DNA of 64,000 nucleotides from Pseudomonas mendocina (GCF_003008615.1 NZ_CP027657.1:806001-870000), one strand, 5' to 3'. Counted from the stretch's first letter, positions 53,524 through 63,667 are shown. Made by a program: numbers and translations. Notes: generated by a model not told the origin, from the letters alone.

Positions 53524-54291
53524 ATGTTCGACGCCCTATCCGTTCCACGCCCAAGCAGCAGCCCTGCCAGCCCTCGCCCACTGAACGAGGAACTCGACAG
53601 CGCGGCACATGAGTCGATCAATTATCAGATCCTGCGCCGCACCCTGGGTATCGAAGACGGGCAGAAACCGGGGGAAATTGCTCGCGAGCTGCGGGAAACC
53701 ACCGAACCACCTGCCGTATCCAGCAACGTAGCCGCCGTCAGCCAGACGGTTCTCGAGCAGCGCGGCCTGGAGCTGAATGTCAGCGTGGGCCAGGCGCCCC
53801 AGCAGGTCGACCCATTGGCGCTGGACTTGGCTGGCAACGGATTCTCCACCAGCGGCCTTGGCCGTGCGGTGCGTTTCGATCTGGATGCCGATGGGCGTAT
53901 GGATTCGATCAGCGTGCCCACCGGCGATGACGCGCTACTGGCGCTCGATCGTAACGGCAACGGGCGTATCGACGATGGCCACGAGCTGTTCGGCGATCAG
54001 CACGGCGCCGCCAACGGTTTCGCCGAGCTGGCGCGCTTCGACGACAACGGTGACGGACGCATCGATGCTGCCGATGCGGTATTCGACCAGCTACGTCTGC
54101 TGCGTTTCGACAGCCAGGGCCGCCAGCATCTGCAAGCGCTCGGTGAAGCCGGCGTCAGCGCCATCGACCTGCGCGCCCGCGATGTCAGCATCGCTCTCGG
54201 CGCCTACGACCAGATCGCGCAACTGGGGCAGTTCGAATTCGCCGATGGGCGCAGCGGTCAGGCGGCCGATCTGCTGTTGGCCAAGCGCTAG
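53524..54291 (+). CDS. Stand-alone EF-hand/RTX-type calcium-binding domain protein
   Basis: The 255-residue protein has a low-complexity N-terminus (about 1-95) and a C-terminal domain starting DPLALDLAGNGFSTSG. Three calcium loops are visible: DLDADGRMDSI, DRNGNGRIDDGHELFGD and DDNGDGRIDAADAVFDQL. This block is characteristic of the non-repeat part of large RTX/hemolysin-type secreted proteins. Here it has no RTX nonapeptide repeats, no signal peptide and no type I secretion genes beside it. It could be a remnant, a cytoplasmic calcium sensor or a separately secreted protein. Confidence 0.78.
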   Translation: MFDALSVPRPSSSPASPRPLNEELDSAAHESINYQILRRTLGIEDGQKPGEIARELRETTEPPAVSSNVAAVSQTVLEQRGLELNVSVGQAPQQVDPLALDLAGNGFSTSGLGRAVRFDLDADGRMDSISVPTGDDALLALDRNGNGRIDDGHELFGDQHGAANGFAELARFDDNGDGRIDAADAVFDQLRLLRFDSQGRQHLQALGEAGVSAIDLRARDVSIALGAYDQIAQLGQFEFADGRSGQAADLLLAKR

Positions 54292-54312
54292 TCGCGCCGC
54301 GTTGACATTCGG

Positions 54313-54376
54313 GTAGGGTGCGCCATGCGCACCGGGAATCACGCAGTGCTTGCTAGGTGCGCATGGCGCACCCTAC
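54313..54376. repeat. Inverted pair of type 1 REP-like units
   Basis: GTAGGGTGCGCCATGCGCACC (54313-54333) and its exact inverted copy (54356-54376) are separated by 22 bases, a complete REPIN-like element in the gap between convergent genes. Confidence 0.85.
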
Positions 54377-54405
54377 GTAAAACCGCCCTACGAATCACAA
54401 GCGCC

Positions 54406-55107
54406 TCAGCGGCACATCCGCCACATTCCCATATCCACGTGAAAGTGGTCACGGTGCGCAGCGTTGTATTCAGGGCCGAGGGTGACATTGAAGCTGTCGC
54501 AAGCTGCCTCCTGCACCAGCCGCAGGAAGCGCGCCTTGTCGTCTTCTCGCGGCCAGTCCCGCAGCACGCTGATGTGCTGACCGTCGCGCAGACGGAAGCC
54601 GACCATATCCAGCGCATTGGCATAGGAGTGCTGGCTGGGCCGCTGACTGCCGGCAATGCTGCGGCAGGCGAAGCTGCCAACGTGTTCGACACGGGTCACC
54701 GGCTGACCGAAAACGGCCTGCGCCGCAGGTTGCAGCCCATGCCGCTCGAACAGGGCGAAGCTCACCGCCAGTGGGCAGGTGGCCATGAAGCTGCTGCTGA
54801 GGCCAACCCTGGCGCCCTGGATGCGCACGGCATTCTCCACCGGGCAACCAGGGTGCGGCGTACTGTCAGGCAGGCGCGTGACACGCAATTCGGAACTCGC
54901 CAGGGCCAGGTCGCACAACTCGCGATCTTCGCTCAGGCGCCAGAGCTTGAAAGGCGTCAGCAGGTTCGGCGTCTCTCTTACATCCAGCGGCGCCCAGGGG
55001 TTGAAACGCGGCGCGACATCCAGCCAACCACGCCACAGCGCCAACAGCAGTGCCGCGCCCAGTAGCACGGAGAGAAACAGCAAACGGCCGATTATCCGTA
55101 TCAGCAT
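54406..55107 (-). CDS. Extensin-family protein, LAS-type peptidase-like
   Basis: The 233-residue protein has an N-terminal membrane anchor (about 5-26) and an extensin-like C-terminal domain (about 60-233). SQHSYANALDMVGF holds the H and D of a LAS/M15-type zinc site and HRDHFHVDMG the HxH, so a cell-wall peptidase role is plausible. Four Cys residues (LCDLA, HPGCPVE, ATCPLA, FACRS and AACDSF regions) suggest periplasmic disulphides. AAGGG fits the ATG at 55107 better than the one at 55113. It lies 12 bases after the DUF72 gene, so the two are probably co-transcribed. Confidence 0.82.
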   Translation of the reverse strand: MLIRIIGRLLFLSVLLGAALLLALWRGWLDVAPRFNPWAPLDVRETPNLLTPFKLWRLSEDRELCDLALASSELRVTRLPDSTPHPGCPVENAVRIQGARVGLSSSFMATCPLAVSFALFERHGLQPAAQAVFGQPVTRVEHVGSFACRSIAGSQRPSQHSYANALDMVGFRLRDGQHISVLRDWPREDDKARFLRLVQEAACDSFNVTLGPEYNAAHRDHFHVDMGMWRMCR

Positions 55108-55119
55108 ATTCATCCCTTA

Positions 55120-55989
55120 TCAGAGCAGGTCGAGCTGCTCCAGTTCCGGCTCCGTCTTCAGTACCGGCAACTCAGGCAAACCTGGCAGCCGCTGGATCAA
55201 TTGCTCGTGGAAGCGCCGCGCCAGCTCGGGGGCCAGGCGATTGTCCGAGGTATGGGCAAACACGTAAGGGCGTAGCCCCTGCTCGATCCAGCCAGCGACC
55301 TTGTCCAGCCAGGGGGTCATGAAGGGATCGTTGGCGAGCACCTCCGGGTGACCGATGAAACGCAGCTGCGGGTTCTGGCTGAATGCCGTGGGCCGGGTCG
55401 GCAGACGCGGCTTCTTGGCCTGCGCGTGCAGCACCGCAGGCGCCTGCGAGTCGCAACTGAACAGCGCGCGCGAATCCAGGCAGATGCGCTCGACGCCCCG
55501 CTCATGCAACAGGCGATTGAGCAGGCGCTCGGCATCGCCCTTGGCGAAGAACTCCGGGTGACGAACTTCGACGGCCAGCGGCCAATTGCCCCATTGCTCG
55601 ATGAATGCAGCGAGCTCGGCCAGTCGTGAAGGGCCGAAGCTGGCCGGCAGTTGCAGCCAATAAGGCGCTACTCGCGTCCCAAGCGGCGCCAGCAACTGAC
55701 GAAACTGCGCGACCTCATCCAGTTGCTGACAAAGGTCGCCACCATGGCTGATGTCGCGGGGCAGTTTGGCGCAAAAGCGAAAGCTCTCCGGCATCTGCTC
55801 GGCCCAGCGCGCAACGGTCTGCTTGGAAGGCCGCGCGTAGAAGGTGGTATTGCCTTCCACGGCATTGAACACCTGTGCATAGCAGGCGAGAAAATCACCA
55901 GAGCGGGTGTCATCCGGATAGAGCGTGGAGCGCCAGGCAGCCTCGCTCCAAGAGGGGCAACCAAGATGATAGGGAAAGGCTGACGTCAT
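55120..55989 (-). CDS. DUF72 (YecE-like) family protein
   Basis: The 289-residue protein has the TIM-barrel-like DUF72 pattern: YHLGCPSWSEAAWRSTLYP, then FNAVEGNTTFYARPSKQTVARWAEQMPESFRFCAKLPRDISH. ASFGPSRLAELAAFIEQWGNWPLAVEVRHPEF and YVFAHTSDNRLAPELARRFHEQL follow. Function unknown. No clear ribosome site before the ATG. The extensin-like gene follows 12 bases downstream. Confidence 0.9.
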   Translation of the reverse strand: MTSAFPYHLGCPSWSEAAWRSTLYPDDTRSGDFLACYAQVFNAVEGNTTFYARPSKQTVARWAEQMPESFRFCAKLPRDISHGGDLCQQLDEVAQFRQLLAPLGTRVAPYWLQLPASFGPSRLAELAAFIEQWGNWPLAVEVRHPEFFAKGDAERLLNRLLHERGVERICLDSRALFSCDSQAPAVLHAQAKKPRLPTRPTAFSQNPQLRFIGHPEVLANDPFMTPWLDKVAGWIEQGLRPYVFAHTSDNRLAPELARRFHEQLIQRLPGLPELPVLKTEPELEQLDLL

Positions 55990-56156
55990 CGAATGGGGGC
56001 GGCGTTACACCGTTAGCAGGCCGCTGCAAAACTATCTGCGTTGGCAATACATCGTTAAAAACAGCCTCAGAATGCTCATTTAGAACACCTAAACTGCGCT
56101 TCTTCGGCTGTTTTTGCCTCGTCTTGCCTGCCTCGCCAACGTTTTTCAACGACCTG

Positions 56157-56501
56157 CTAGGCGTAGAGGTCGAGCCCGAGCACTTCCTGGGCGTCGTAAT
56201 CATTGGCGTAGGCAGCCGTGGTGCTGTAACTGGCCAGTGCCTGCGCAGCGCGGCTACCCGGTGCGGGTTGGGCATAGGTCGCATCCTGCGCACGCGTCGG
56301 CAAGCTGTCGTTACCAGCGCTGCTGGCTTGTACCCGACGAATCTGCGGCGCCTGCTCCAGCCCTTGGCTACTGGCTGGCGCTGCCGGCTGCTCACGCTGT
56401 GCCTCGACCTCCCGCTGCGCCTCACGATAAGGCGTGACCGCAGTCCCCGAACGGGGGCCGCGATCTGGCGAGTAAGGAGGTAGGTAACCGTCGATCCGCA
56501 T
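56157..56501 (-). CDS. Conserved small Pseudomonas protein near tsaB
   Basis: The 114-residue protein is rich in Q, A, P and R and looks largely disordered. Its start is MRIDGYLPPYSPDRGPRSG, and its end, YSTTAAYANDYDAQEVLGLDLYA, looks the most conserved part. No domain recognised. A gene of similar size lies beside tsaB in P. aeruginosa (around PA3684, from memory). The 112 bases between it and tsaB hold no obvious promoter, so it may be co-transcribed with tsaB. Confidence 0.65.
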   Translation of the reverse strand: MRIDGYLPPYSPDRGPRSGTAVTPYREAQREVEAQREQPAAPASSQGLEQAPQIRRVQASSAGNDSLPTRAQDATYAQPAPGSRAAQALASYSTTAAYANDYDAQEVLGLDLYA

Positions 56502-56614
56502 TTAGGACTGCTCGGTAGGCTCGGCTGAACAAGTGACAGTGCTGGCAATGTAGCGGCGAGCACGGGTGTTGGCAAATACCGTGGGCCGGTTGGCGATCAG
56601 CATCCGACCAGTTG

Positions 56615-57298
56615 TCATGCGGGAGGCGCCTTGGGCGTGGCGACCTGATCACGCAGGTATACCGGCTGTGCCTGGTCGGCCGGCAGCGCTTCGCCACGAG
56701 CCCAGGCGAAACGGGCCAGGCTCAGCAGGTCTTCGGCATGCGGCAGCAGGCTGCCATCCATAGCCGTCGGCTTGAGAGCGATACGTGACGCGAAGGTGCC
56801 CCAGCCGGTACCGGCACCAAACCATTCGCCGCTGCTGCCGCGCGGCGCTTCGGCCTGCTCCGGCGGCAGCACCGCTTCCTGCCCGAGCAAGCGCATCTCA
56901 CCAGCATTACAGCGGTAGCAACCCCAGTAGACTTCGTCCATGCGCGCATCGATGGCCGCTGCCACCTGACTCGCGCCCTGCTCACGCAGCGCACGCTGAG
57001 CAAGCACGGCCAGGTTCGACACCGGCAGCACGGGGCGATCCAGTGCGAAGGCCAGGCCCTGCACTACACCAATGGCGATGCGCACGCCGGTGAAGGCGCC
57101 AGGACCGCGACCGAAGGCGATCGCATCCAGTTGCGCCGCGGCGATACCCGCCTCGCCCAGCAGTTGCTGAATCATCGGCAGCAGGCGCTGAGCATGCAGG
57201 CGCGGCGCCACTTCGTAGTGACTGAGCACGCGACCGTCATGCAGCAGTGCGACGGAACAGGCTTCGGTGGCGGTATCCAGGGCCAGGAGAGTGGTCAT
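56615..57298 (-). CDS. tsaB: tRNA threonylcarbamoyladenosine biosynthesis protein TsaB
   Basis: TsaB forms a complex with TsaD and TsaE to make t6A37 in ANN-decoding tRNAs. The 227-residue protein has the ASKHA-fold start LLALDTATEACSVALL, the HAQRLLPMI segment and GRGPGAFTGVRIAIGVVQGLAFA. The family typically lacks a full catalytic site, as here. No strong ribosome site is visible. The neighbours adk and ppc match the P. aeruginosa order (PA3685-PA3687). Confidence 0.94.
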   Translation of the reverse strand: MTTLLALDTATEACSVALLHDGRVLSHYEVAPRLHAQRLLPMIQQLLGEAGIAAAQLDAIAFGRGPGAFTGVRIAIGVVQGLAFALDRPVLPVSNLAVLAQRALREQGASQVAAAIDARMDEVYWGCYRCNAGEMRLLGQEAVLPPEQAEAPRGSSGEWFGAGTGWGTFASRIALKPTAMDGSLLPHAEDLLSLARFAWARGEALPADQAQPVYLRDQVATPKAPPA

Positions 57299-57314
57299 TG
57301 CATTCGGACAGCTG

Positions 57315-57343
57315 AAGAAAAAGAGCCGGCATTAGACCGGCTC
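57315..57343 (-). terminator. Terminator of the acid phosphatase gene
   Basis: A 7-bp stem, GAGCCGG/CCGGCTC (57323-57329 and 57337-57343). On the minus strand it is followed by CTTTTTC, suited to end transcription of the gene at 57414. An 8-base T run on the plus side makes it potentially bidirectional. Confidence 0.8.
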
Positions 57344-57413
57344 GGGGATTTTTTTTCCAGCGCCACGACAACGCCATACTTCCACAGAGTGACCAGCGCA
57401 AGTCAGCCTGACG

Positions 57414-58187
57414 TTACCAGGGCTCGACCACCGGCTCGGCATCCCAGCCTTTCAGCGGCGCCTTGGACCACGTGCCGTAACCGGCGTTGGGGAAGACGAT
57501 CCACTCGACGCCCCACTTGCCGGATTCCTCGGCGACGGTCTTGCGCTGAGCGTCGAGCGGCGTCTTGCGGAAACGGGCATCGAAGTCATGCAGCGTGTCA
57601 CCCAGCAACATGATGACCTGATGATCGGCACTGACGATGGCGCGACGCTCGACCTTGGGCGGCCCCAGCAGCAGCACGCTCTCCTCCGACACCTGCGGCA
57701 GGCCCAGCTTGCTCAGGGTGGCCAGAGTGTACTTCTTCTGTTCATCGGCCCGATCGGAAATGTAGCGGATGGTCACACCGAGCTTGTCGGCATGCTCGAG
57801 GAATTTCTTCGCGCCAGGGATCAACTCCGGCGTGCCATCGCGCTCCCAGGGCAGCCAGGTGTCCCAGGCGTCGTACTGGTGACAGTTGGCCAGGTCACGC
57901 GCGAGCAGGGCACTGTTGTCGATCACGGTTTCATCGAGGTCGGTGACGATGGCCAGCTTCGACGGATCTTTCGCCGCAGCCACGGCCTTGTCGAGTTTCT
58001 CCGTGGCGATGTTGTAGGCCTGCAGCTGCAGTGCCTGAACTTCCGCCGACTGCTGCTGAAAGCGCAACCCCATGGTGAACTCGGCGACGGAACAGTCGGC
58101 CTTGCCCTGTGCGGTGGAGTCGGCGAATGCCAGCGGAGTGGCCAGCAGCGATACCGCAAGGCCCAGCCAGATGCGTTTCTCGGTCAT
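57414..58187 (-). CDS. HAD-type acid phosphatase / 5'-nucleotidase (e(P4)-like), periplasmic
   Basis: The 257-residue protein has a signal peptide ending LAFADS with no lipobox Cys. A class B/C acid phosphatase domain of the HAD superfamily follows. The nucleophile motif IVTDLDETVIDNS (DxDxT) is near 80-92. Later motifs are RYISDRADEQ (motif II) and MLLGDTLHDFDARF (motif IV). Such enzymes release phosphate from nucleotides in the periplasm. It lies between tsaB and adk and ends at its own terminator. Confidence 0.9.
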   Translation of the reverse strand: MTEKRIWLGLAVSLLATPLAFADSTAQGKADCSVAEFTMGLRFQQQSAEVQALQLQAYNIATEKLDKAVAAAKDPSKLAIVTDLDETVIDNSALLARDLANCHQYDAWDTWLPWERDGTPELIPGAKKFLEHADKLGVTIRYISDRADEQKKYTLATLSKLGLPQVSEESVLLLGPPKVERRAIVSADHQVIMLLGDTLHDFDARFRKTPLDAQRKTVAEESGKWGVEWIVFPNAGYGTWSKAPLKGWDAEPVVEPW

Positions 58188-58323
58188 TGAATGCCCTCTT
58201 CCTTATTGGTTCACGTATCAACTCCCTCCAGCGCCGGCCGGAGGCTCGCATCGTCGATACTAGTCGGCCGGCGTTGCACGGCCATGCTTGAGAGCGACCA
58301 GAACGTATCCGTGTTCCATAAAC

Positions 58324-58349
58324 GACCAAGGCCCCTTTCGGGGCCTTGG
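58324..58349 (-). terminator. Terminator of adk
   Basis: An 11-bp perfect stem, ACCAAGGCCCC/GGGGCCTTGGT (58324-58334 and 58339-58349), with a 4-base loop. It lies just after the adk stop on the minus strand, with only a weak T tract. Confidence 0.7.
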
Positions 58350-58374
58350 TGGGAGGACAGCAGGCTCAGTGGAC

Positions 58375-59040
<666 letters not shown>

Positions 59041-59245
59041 TTATGTAGTAATCGGTCGGACTCGCCTCGTGGGGCCAATCTCTTAAGTGTTTACGGCAGC
59101 TGTAGCGGCCAAAAGGCTGCTCAAGATACACAGCGCACCCCAGCGGCACAAGCCGCCAAAAGTCGGATAAAAAACCTTCTTCCGGCGACTCGTACGGTGC
59201 TTTGGGCAGCAACTGAGCCTGCAGTTAGCGACGCGTTCACCCACC

Positions 59246-61882
59246 TCAGCCGGTGTTGCGCAAACCCGCCGCGATCCCCGCCACGCTGACCAATAGCGCT
59301 TGCTCCAGAGGGCTCTCCGGCGCCTGTTCACGCAGCCGGCAGCGGGCCAGAAGCTCAGCCTGCAGCAAGTGCAACGGATCGAGGTAGGTATTACGCACGC
59401 TGATCGACTCGAGAGTTTCGACACTGTGCGCGAGCAACTGTGACTGCCCAGTCAATTCCAGTACCGCAGCGCACGCCTGCGACAATAGGTCGCGTAACTG
59501 CGCACCCAGTGGACGCAGCGCCGGCTCGACCAGGCGCTCGTCATAAAGCGCGGCAATGCTGGCGTCAGCCTTGGCCAGCACCATCTCCAGCATGTCGATA
59601 CGGGTGCGGAAGAACGGCCAGTGCTCGCGCATCTGCTTGAGCAGTTCGCCGTCGCCATCGGCCAAGGCCTGGCCCAGCGCCTGCTCCCACCCGAGCCAGG
59701 CCGGCAGCATCAGCCGCGTCTGCGTCCAGGCGAAGATCCAGGGAATCGCCCGCAGGCTCTCCACGCCGCCCTCGCGCCGCTTGGCTGGCCGGCTGCCCAA
59801 TGGCAGGCGGCCCAGTTCCTGCTCCGGCGTAGCCTGGCGGAAGTACTCGACGAACTGCGGATGCTCACGCACAACGGCGCGATAGGCCGTTACGCCAGCA
59901 CTGGCCAGACGATCCATCATGGCTCGCCAGCTCGACTCCGGTGCGGGCGGCGGCAGCAGCGTGGCTTCCAGCACGGCTGCCAGGTAGAGATTGAGGTTTT
60001 GCTCGGCGATATCCGGCAGACCAAATTTGAAACGAATCATTTCCCCCTGCTCGGTGGTGCGGAAACGTCCCGCAACCGAACCAGGCGGTTGCGACAGGAT
60101 TGCCGCGTGCGCCGGGCCACCGCCACGGCCGACGGTGCCACCACGACCATGAAACAGAAGCAACTCGACCTGATGTTCACGGCACAGGCGCACCAGCTCT
60201 TCCTGCGCGCGGTACTGCGCCCAGGCTGCAGCAGTGGTGCCGGCATCCTTGGCCGAATCCGAATAGCCGATCATCACCTCCTGCGGGCCGTGCAGACGGG
60301 CGCGATAGCCTGGCAGGCCGAGCAGACGGTCGATGACCGGGCCGGCGTTATCCAGATCAGCCAGGGTTTCGAACAGTGGCACCACGCGCATCGGCCGGCG
60401 CAACCCGGCCTCTTTGAGCAGCAGTTGCACCGCCAGTACATCGGAGGCGGCGCCAGCCATGGAGATCACATAGGAACCCAGCGAGGCCGCTGGCGCAGCG
60501 GCCACTTCACGGCAGGTGGCGAGCACTTCGGCCGTATCGGCAGAGGGCCGGTAGTCGCTTGGCAGCAACGGTCTGCGGTTATCCAGTTCGCGCTGCAGGA
60601 AGCTCAGGCGCGCTTCTTCGTCCCAGTCGGCGTAGCGCCCCAGGCCAAGATAATCGGTGATCTCCGACAGCGCGGCGGCATGCCGTGTGGCGTCCTGGCG
60701 GACGTCGAGACGCACCAGGAACAGGCCAAACGTCGCCGCCCGACGCAGGCAGTCGAGCAGCCGGCCATCGGCGATCACGCCCATGCCGCACTCGTGCAGC
60801 GACTGGTAGCACAGTTGCAGCGGCGCCAGCAGGTCGCGGTTGTCCTGCAGCACCGCAGCGCTGGGAGCCACGGCAGCCGTGAGCGCCTGTTGCGCCCAGC
60901 TGCGGGTTTCACGCAGGCGCTCACGCAATTGCTTGAGTAGCGCCCGATAGGGTTCGGCACTGTCGCCGACCTGTGCAAGCAGCGCATCGCTGGCCTGCTG
61001 CATGGAGAGTTCGGCAGCCAGCTGATCGATGTCGCGCAGGTACAGATCCGCCGCCATCCAGCGCGCCAACAACAGCACTTCACGGGTGACCTTGGCGGTG
61101 ACATTGGGGTTACCGTCACGATCCCCGCCCATCCACGAAGCGAAGCGGATCGGCGCGGCTTCCAGCGGCAGGCGCAACCCGGTGGCGGCATGCAGACTCT
61201 GGTCGGCCTTGCGCAGGAAACGCGGCACAGCTAGCCACAGCGAATGTTCGATGACCGCGAAGCCCCACTTGGCCTCATCCACCGGGCTGGGTCGGCTGCG
61301 GCGGATCTCCTCGGTATGCCAGGCCTCGGCGATCAACCGCTGCAGCCGTTCGATGATGCGCTCGCGCTCGACCGGCAACAGGTCGCTGTGATCCAGCGCC
61401 GTCAGTTGCGCGGCGATGGCATCGTATTTCTGGATCAGGGTGCGCCGCGCCACTTCGGTAGGGTGCGCTGTCAGCACCAGTTGAATATCCAGGCGCCCCA
61501 ACTGACGCGCCAGCTCATCGCCACCCTGGCCTGCGGCAAGCAGACGTTCGAGCAACTCGTCGAGCACACGCAACTCGAAAGGTTCGGGCTCATTCGGCCG
61601 GCGGCGACGTACCCGATGCTGTTGCTCGGCAATATTGGCCAGGTTGAGAAACTGATTGAAGGCGCGCGCCACGGGCAGCAGCTCGTCGTCACCAAGATCG
61701 CCCAGGGTGCTGCTCAGTTGCTCGGCACCTGCCGCAGAGCCACGCCGACCGGCCTTGGCGCTCTTGCGAATGCGTTCGATCTTGTCGAGGAAGTCGTCGC
61801 CCAACTGAGTACTGATGGTTTGCCCAAGCAACTCGCCGAGCAGGTGAACTTCCTCACGTAGACGCGCATCGATTTCCGCCAT
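59246..61882 (-). CDS. ppc: Phosphoenolpyruvate carboxylase
   Basis: Ppc carboxylates phosphoenolpyruvate to oxaloacetate to replenish the TCA cycle. The 878-residue protein has the catalytic [35 protein letters not shown], the second active-site region [20 protein letters not shown] and [19 protein letters not shown]. The C-terminal LRNTG, involved in allosteric control, is intact. AAGGAG is 7 bases from the ATG. Long antisense frames opposite it are codon-bias artefacts. Confidence 0.97.
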   Translation of the reverse strand: MAEIDARLREEVHLLGELLGQTISTQLGDDFLDKIERIRKSAKAGRRGSAAGAEQLSSTLGDLGDDELLPVARAFNQFLNLANIAEQQHRVRRRRPNEPEPFELRVLDELLERLLAAGQGGDELARQLGRLDIQLVLTAHPTEVARRTLIQKYDAIAAQLTALDHSDLLPVERERIIERLQRLIAEAWHTEEIRRSRPSPVDEAKWGFAVIEHSLWLAVPRFLRKADQSLHAATGLRLPLEAAPIRFASWMGGDRDGNPNVTAKVTREVLLLARWMAADLYLRDIDQLAAELSMQQASDALLAQVGDSAEPYRALLKQLRERLRETRSWAQQALTAAVAPSAAVLQDNRDLLAPLQLCYQSLHECGMGVIADGRLLDCLRRAATFGLFLVRLDVRQDATRHAAALSEITDYLGLGRYADWDEEARLSFLQRELDNRRPLLPSDYRPSADTAEVLATCREVAAAPAASLGSYVISMAGAASDVLAVQLLLKEAGLRRPMRVVPLFETLADLDNAGPVIDRLLGLPGYRARLHGPQEVMIGYSDSAKDAGTTAAAWAQYRAQEELVRLCREHQVELLLFHGRGGTVGRGGGPAHAAILSQPPGSVAGRFRTTEQGEMIRFKFGLPDIAEQNLNLYLAAVLEATLLPPPAPESSWRAMMDRLASAGVTAYRAVVREHPQFVEYFRQATPEQELGRLPLGSRPAKRREGGVESLRAIPWIFAWTQTRLMLPAWLGWEQALGQALADGDGELLKQMREHWPFFRTRIDMLEMVLAKADASIAALYDERLVEPALRPLGAQLRDLLSQACAAVLELTGQSQLLAHSVETLESISVRNTYLDPLHLLQAELLARCRLREQAPESPLEQALLVSVAGIAAGLRNTG

Positions 61883-62345
61883 GTCGCACTCCTTCTGCTA
61901 ACCAAGGTCAACAGAGTGCACAGCCCTTCCGTTACTTACAAGGCTGGGTCGCCTCTCCCCGATGCACATGCAAACAGTGCTGCATTGGGTGCCACTGCCT
62001 GTTCGTTATTCTGTTCAAGAAACCGTCATGGAATGCTCATAAGTCCGTTTGGCATAGGACTCTTCAGTGCATGCCAGACGCCGCCATCATCTCGTCAAGC
62101 CCGTTGAGCAGACTGTTCAAAACACTAGTTCAGGGCTAATTGAAAGCATGATCGCGAGCTTCAAGCTGACCAACCGGTCATACCATAAAACATAAGCTCA
62201 CTGTCTTTTTTTCTGAACTATCCAAAAAAAACGCCTGTCCATTCGATAGGCCATCCAGTAATGCCGGCATCAGCAACCCTCTGGGTAAAACGCCGTCACG
62301 ATGCGCCAGATGTCACGGATATCGTCATTCATAGGAGTGTTTCAA
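61883..62345. promoter_or_regulatory. Divergent promoter region between ppc and the DUF4398/lptF operon
   Basis: This 463-base gap contains no convincing gene. GAACTA at 62215-62220 followed after 17 bases by TCCAT resembles the AlgU (sigma-22) pattern GAACTT-N16/17-TCTGA, though only the -35 is good. lptF and its upstream neighbour belong to the AlgU-controlled envelope stress genes in P. aeruginosa. A long T and A run lies near 62205-62230. Confidence 0.35.
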
Positions 62346-62759
62346 ATGGAGTTAGCCGCCATGAAGACCCATACCGAAAAAGCCCAGCGCACTCGTCTGC
62401 ATGGGATCAAGCTGGCTGCACTGGTACTGGGCAGCAGCCTGGTACTCGCGGGCTGCGCCGGTAATCCGCCCAGTGAGCAGTACGCCGTGACGCAGTCTGC
62501 CGTGAATTCGGCAATCAGCGCTGGCGGTACCGAGTTTGCCGCCGTGGAAATGAAGTCGGCGCAGGACAAGCTCAAAGAAGCCGAGCTGGCCATGCATGAG
62601 AAAGAGTACGAGAAAGCCCGCCGCCTGGCCGAACAGGCCGAGTGGGATGCTCGTCTCGCCGAGCGCAAGGCCCAGGCCGCCAAGGCCGAACAAGCACTGC
62701 AGGACGCCCGCCAGGGTGTGCAGGAACTGCGTGAGGAAGGCATGCGTAGCGCTCAGTGA
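62346..62759 (+). CDS. DUF4398 lipoprotein
   Basis: The 137-residue protein has a lipoprotein signal ending SLVLAGC and a mature part that is one long helix/coiled coil: SAQDKLKEAELAMHEKEYEKARRLAEQAEWDARLAERKAQAAKAEQAL. It resembles PA3691, encoded before lptF. AGGAG at 62333-62337 is 8 bases from the ATG at 62346; a second ATG at 62361 gives a shorter signal. It probably interacts with the periplasmic wall or with LptF; function unknown. Confidence 0.83.
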   Translation: MELAAMKTHTEKAQRTRLHGIKLAALVLGSSLVLAGCAGNPPSEQYAVTQSAVNSAISAGGTEFAAVEMKSAQDKLKEAELAMHEKEYEKARRLAEQAEWDARLAERKAQAAKAEQALQDARQGVQELREEGMRSAQ

Positions 62760-62806
62760 GCCGCATGCACCCCACCCATTCGCTGACAGATCAAAGGATG
62801 AACGCC

Positions 62807-63592
62807 ATGCGTAAACACGTAATGATCCCCGCCCTTCTGGCCCTGAGCGTCGGCCTGGCCGCCTGCTCGCACCAGCCCAATGCCAACCTGGAGTCGGCGC
62901 GCAGCAACTTCTCCACGCTGCAGAGCGACCCGCAGGCAAGCAAGGTTGCCGCACTGGAAACCAAGGAAGCCCAGGAATGGCTGAACAAGGCCGACAAGGC
63001 CTACATGGAGAAGGAAGACGAGAAGAAGGTCGACCAGTTGGCCTACCTGACCAATCAGCGCGTCGAGGTGGCCAAGCAGACCATCGCCCTGCGTACCGCC
63101 GAAGCCGAGCTGAAGAACACCTCGGCGCAACGTGCCCAGGCCCTGCTCGATGCGCGCGATGCACAGATTCGCAAGCTGCAGGACAGCCTCAACGCCAAGC
63201 AGACCGAGCGCGGCACCCTGGTGACCTTCGGTGATGTGCTGTTCGACTTCAACAAGGCCGAACTCAAGAGCAGCGCGCTGCCCAACGTCACGCAACTGGC
63301 GCGCTTCCTCCAGGAAAACCCGGAGCGCCAGGTGATCGTAGAGGGCTACACCGACAGCGTCGGCTCGGCCAGCTACAACCAGGGCCTGTCCGAGCGTCGC
63401 GCCGAATCCGTACGTCGCGCGCTGATTCGCGCTGGCGTCGAGCCGGCGCGTATCGTTGCCCAGGGTTACGGCAAGGAGTATCCGGTTGCGGATAACTCCA
63501 GCGACTCCGGCCGTGCGCAGAACCGTCGTGTGGAAGTGACCATCTCCAACGATAATCAGCCGGTCGTACCGCGTTCGGCTAGCGGCGCCTGA
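62807..63592 (+). CDS. lptF: LptF, OmpA-family outer-membrane lipoprotein
   Basis: The 261-residue protein has a lipoprotein signal ending SVGLAAC, a helical DUF4398-like middle (about 25-140) and a C-terminal OmpA peptidoglycan-binding domain (about 145-250). That domain contains FGDVLFDFNKAELKSSAL, VEGYTDSVGSASYNQGLSERRAESVRRAL and NRRVEVTI. P. aeruginosa LptF (lipotoxin F) helps survival under stress and is AlgU-linked. AAAGGA is 8 bases from the ATG at 62807; the ATG at 62798 is too close to it. It is co-transcribed with the DUF4398 gene. Confidence 0.9.
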   Translation: MRKHVMIPALLALSVGLAACSHQPNANLESARSNFSTLQSDPQASKVAALETKEAQEWLNKADKAYMEKEDEKKVDQLAYLTNQRVEVAKQTIALRTAEAELKNTSAQRAQALLDARDAQIRKLQDSLNAKQTERGTLVTFGDVLFDFNKAELKSSALPNVTQLARFLQENPERQVIVEGYTDSVGSASYNQGLSERRAESVRRALIRAGVEPARIVAQGYGKEYPVADNSSDSGRAQNRRVEVTISNDNQPVVPRSASGA

Positions 63593-63608
63593 TAGCGCCA
63601 CCGCAATG

Positions 63609-63639
63609 AAGAAACCCGCCTGATGGCGGGTTTCTTTTT
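63609..63639. terminator. Terminator after lptF
   Basis: AAGAAACCCGCC and GGCGGGTTTCTT pair around TGAT, followed by a five-base T run. It separates lptF from the convergent small membrane protein gene. Confidence 0.88.
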
Positions 63640-63667
63640 GGCTATGCGCCCGTAGGGTGTTTTTGCC

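Noticed and set aside
59621..60940. Long plus-strand frame opposite ppc
   Set aside because: Antisense to highly conserved catalytic motifs of Ppc, with atypical composition.
61457..61475. GTAGGGTGCGC-like match inside ppc
   Set aside because: It lies within conserved coding sequence and lacks the rest of the palindrome, so it is a chance match to the REP-like unit.
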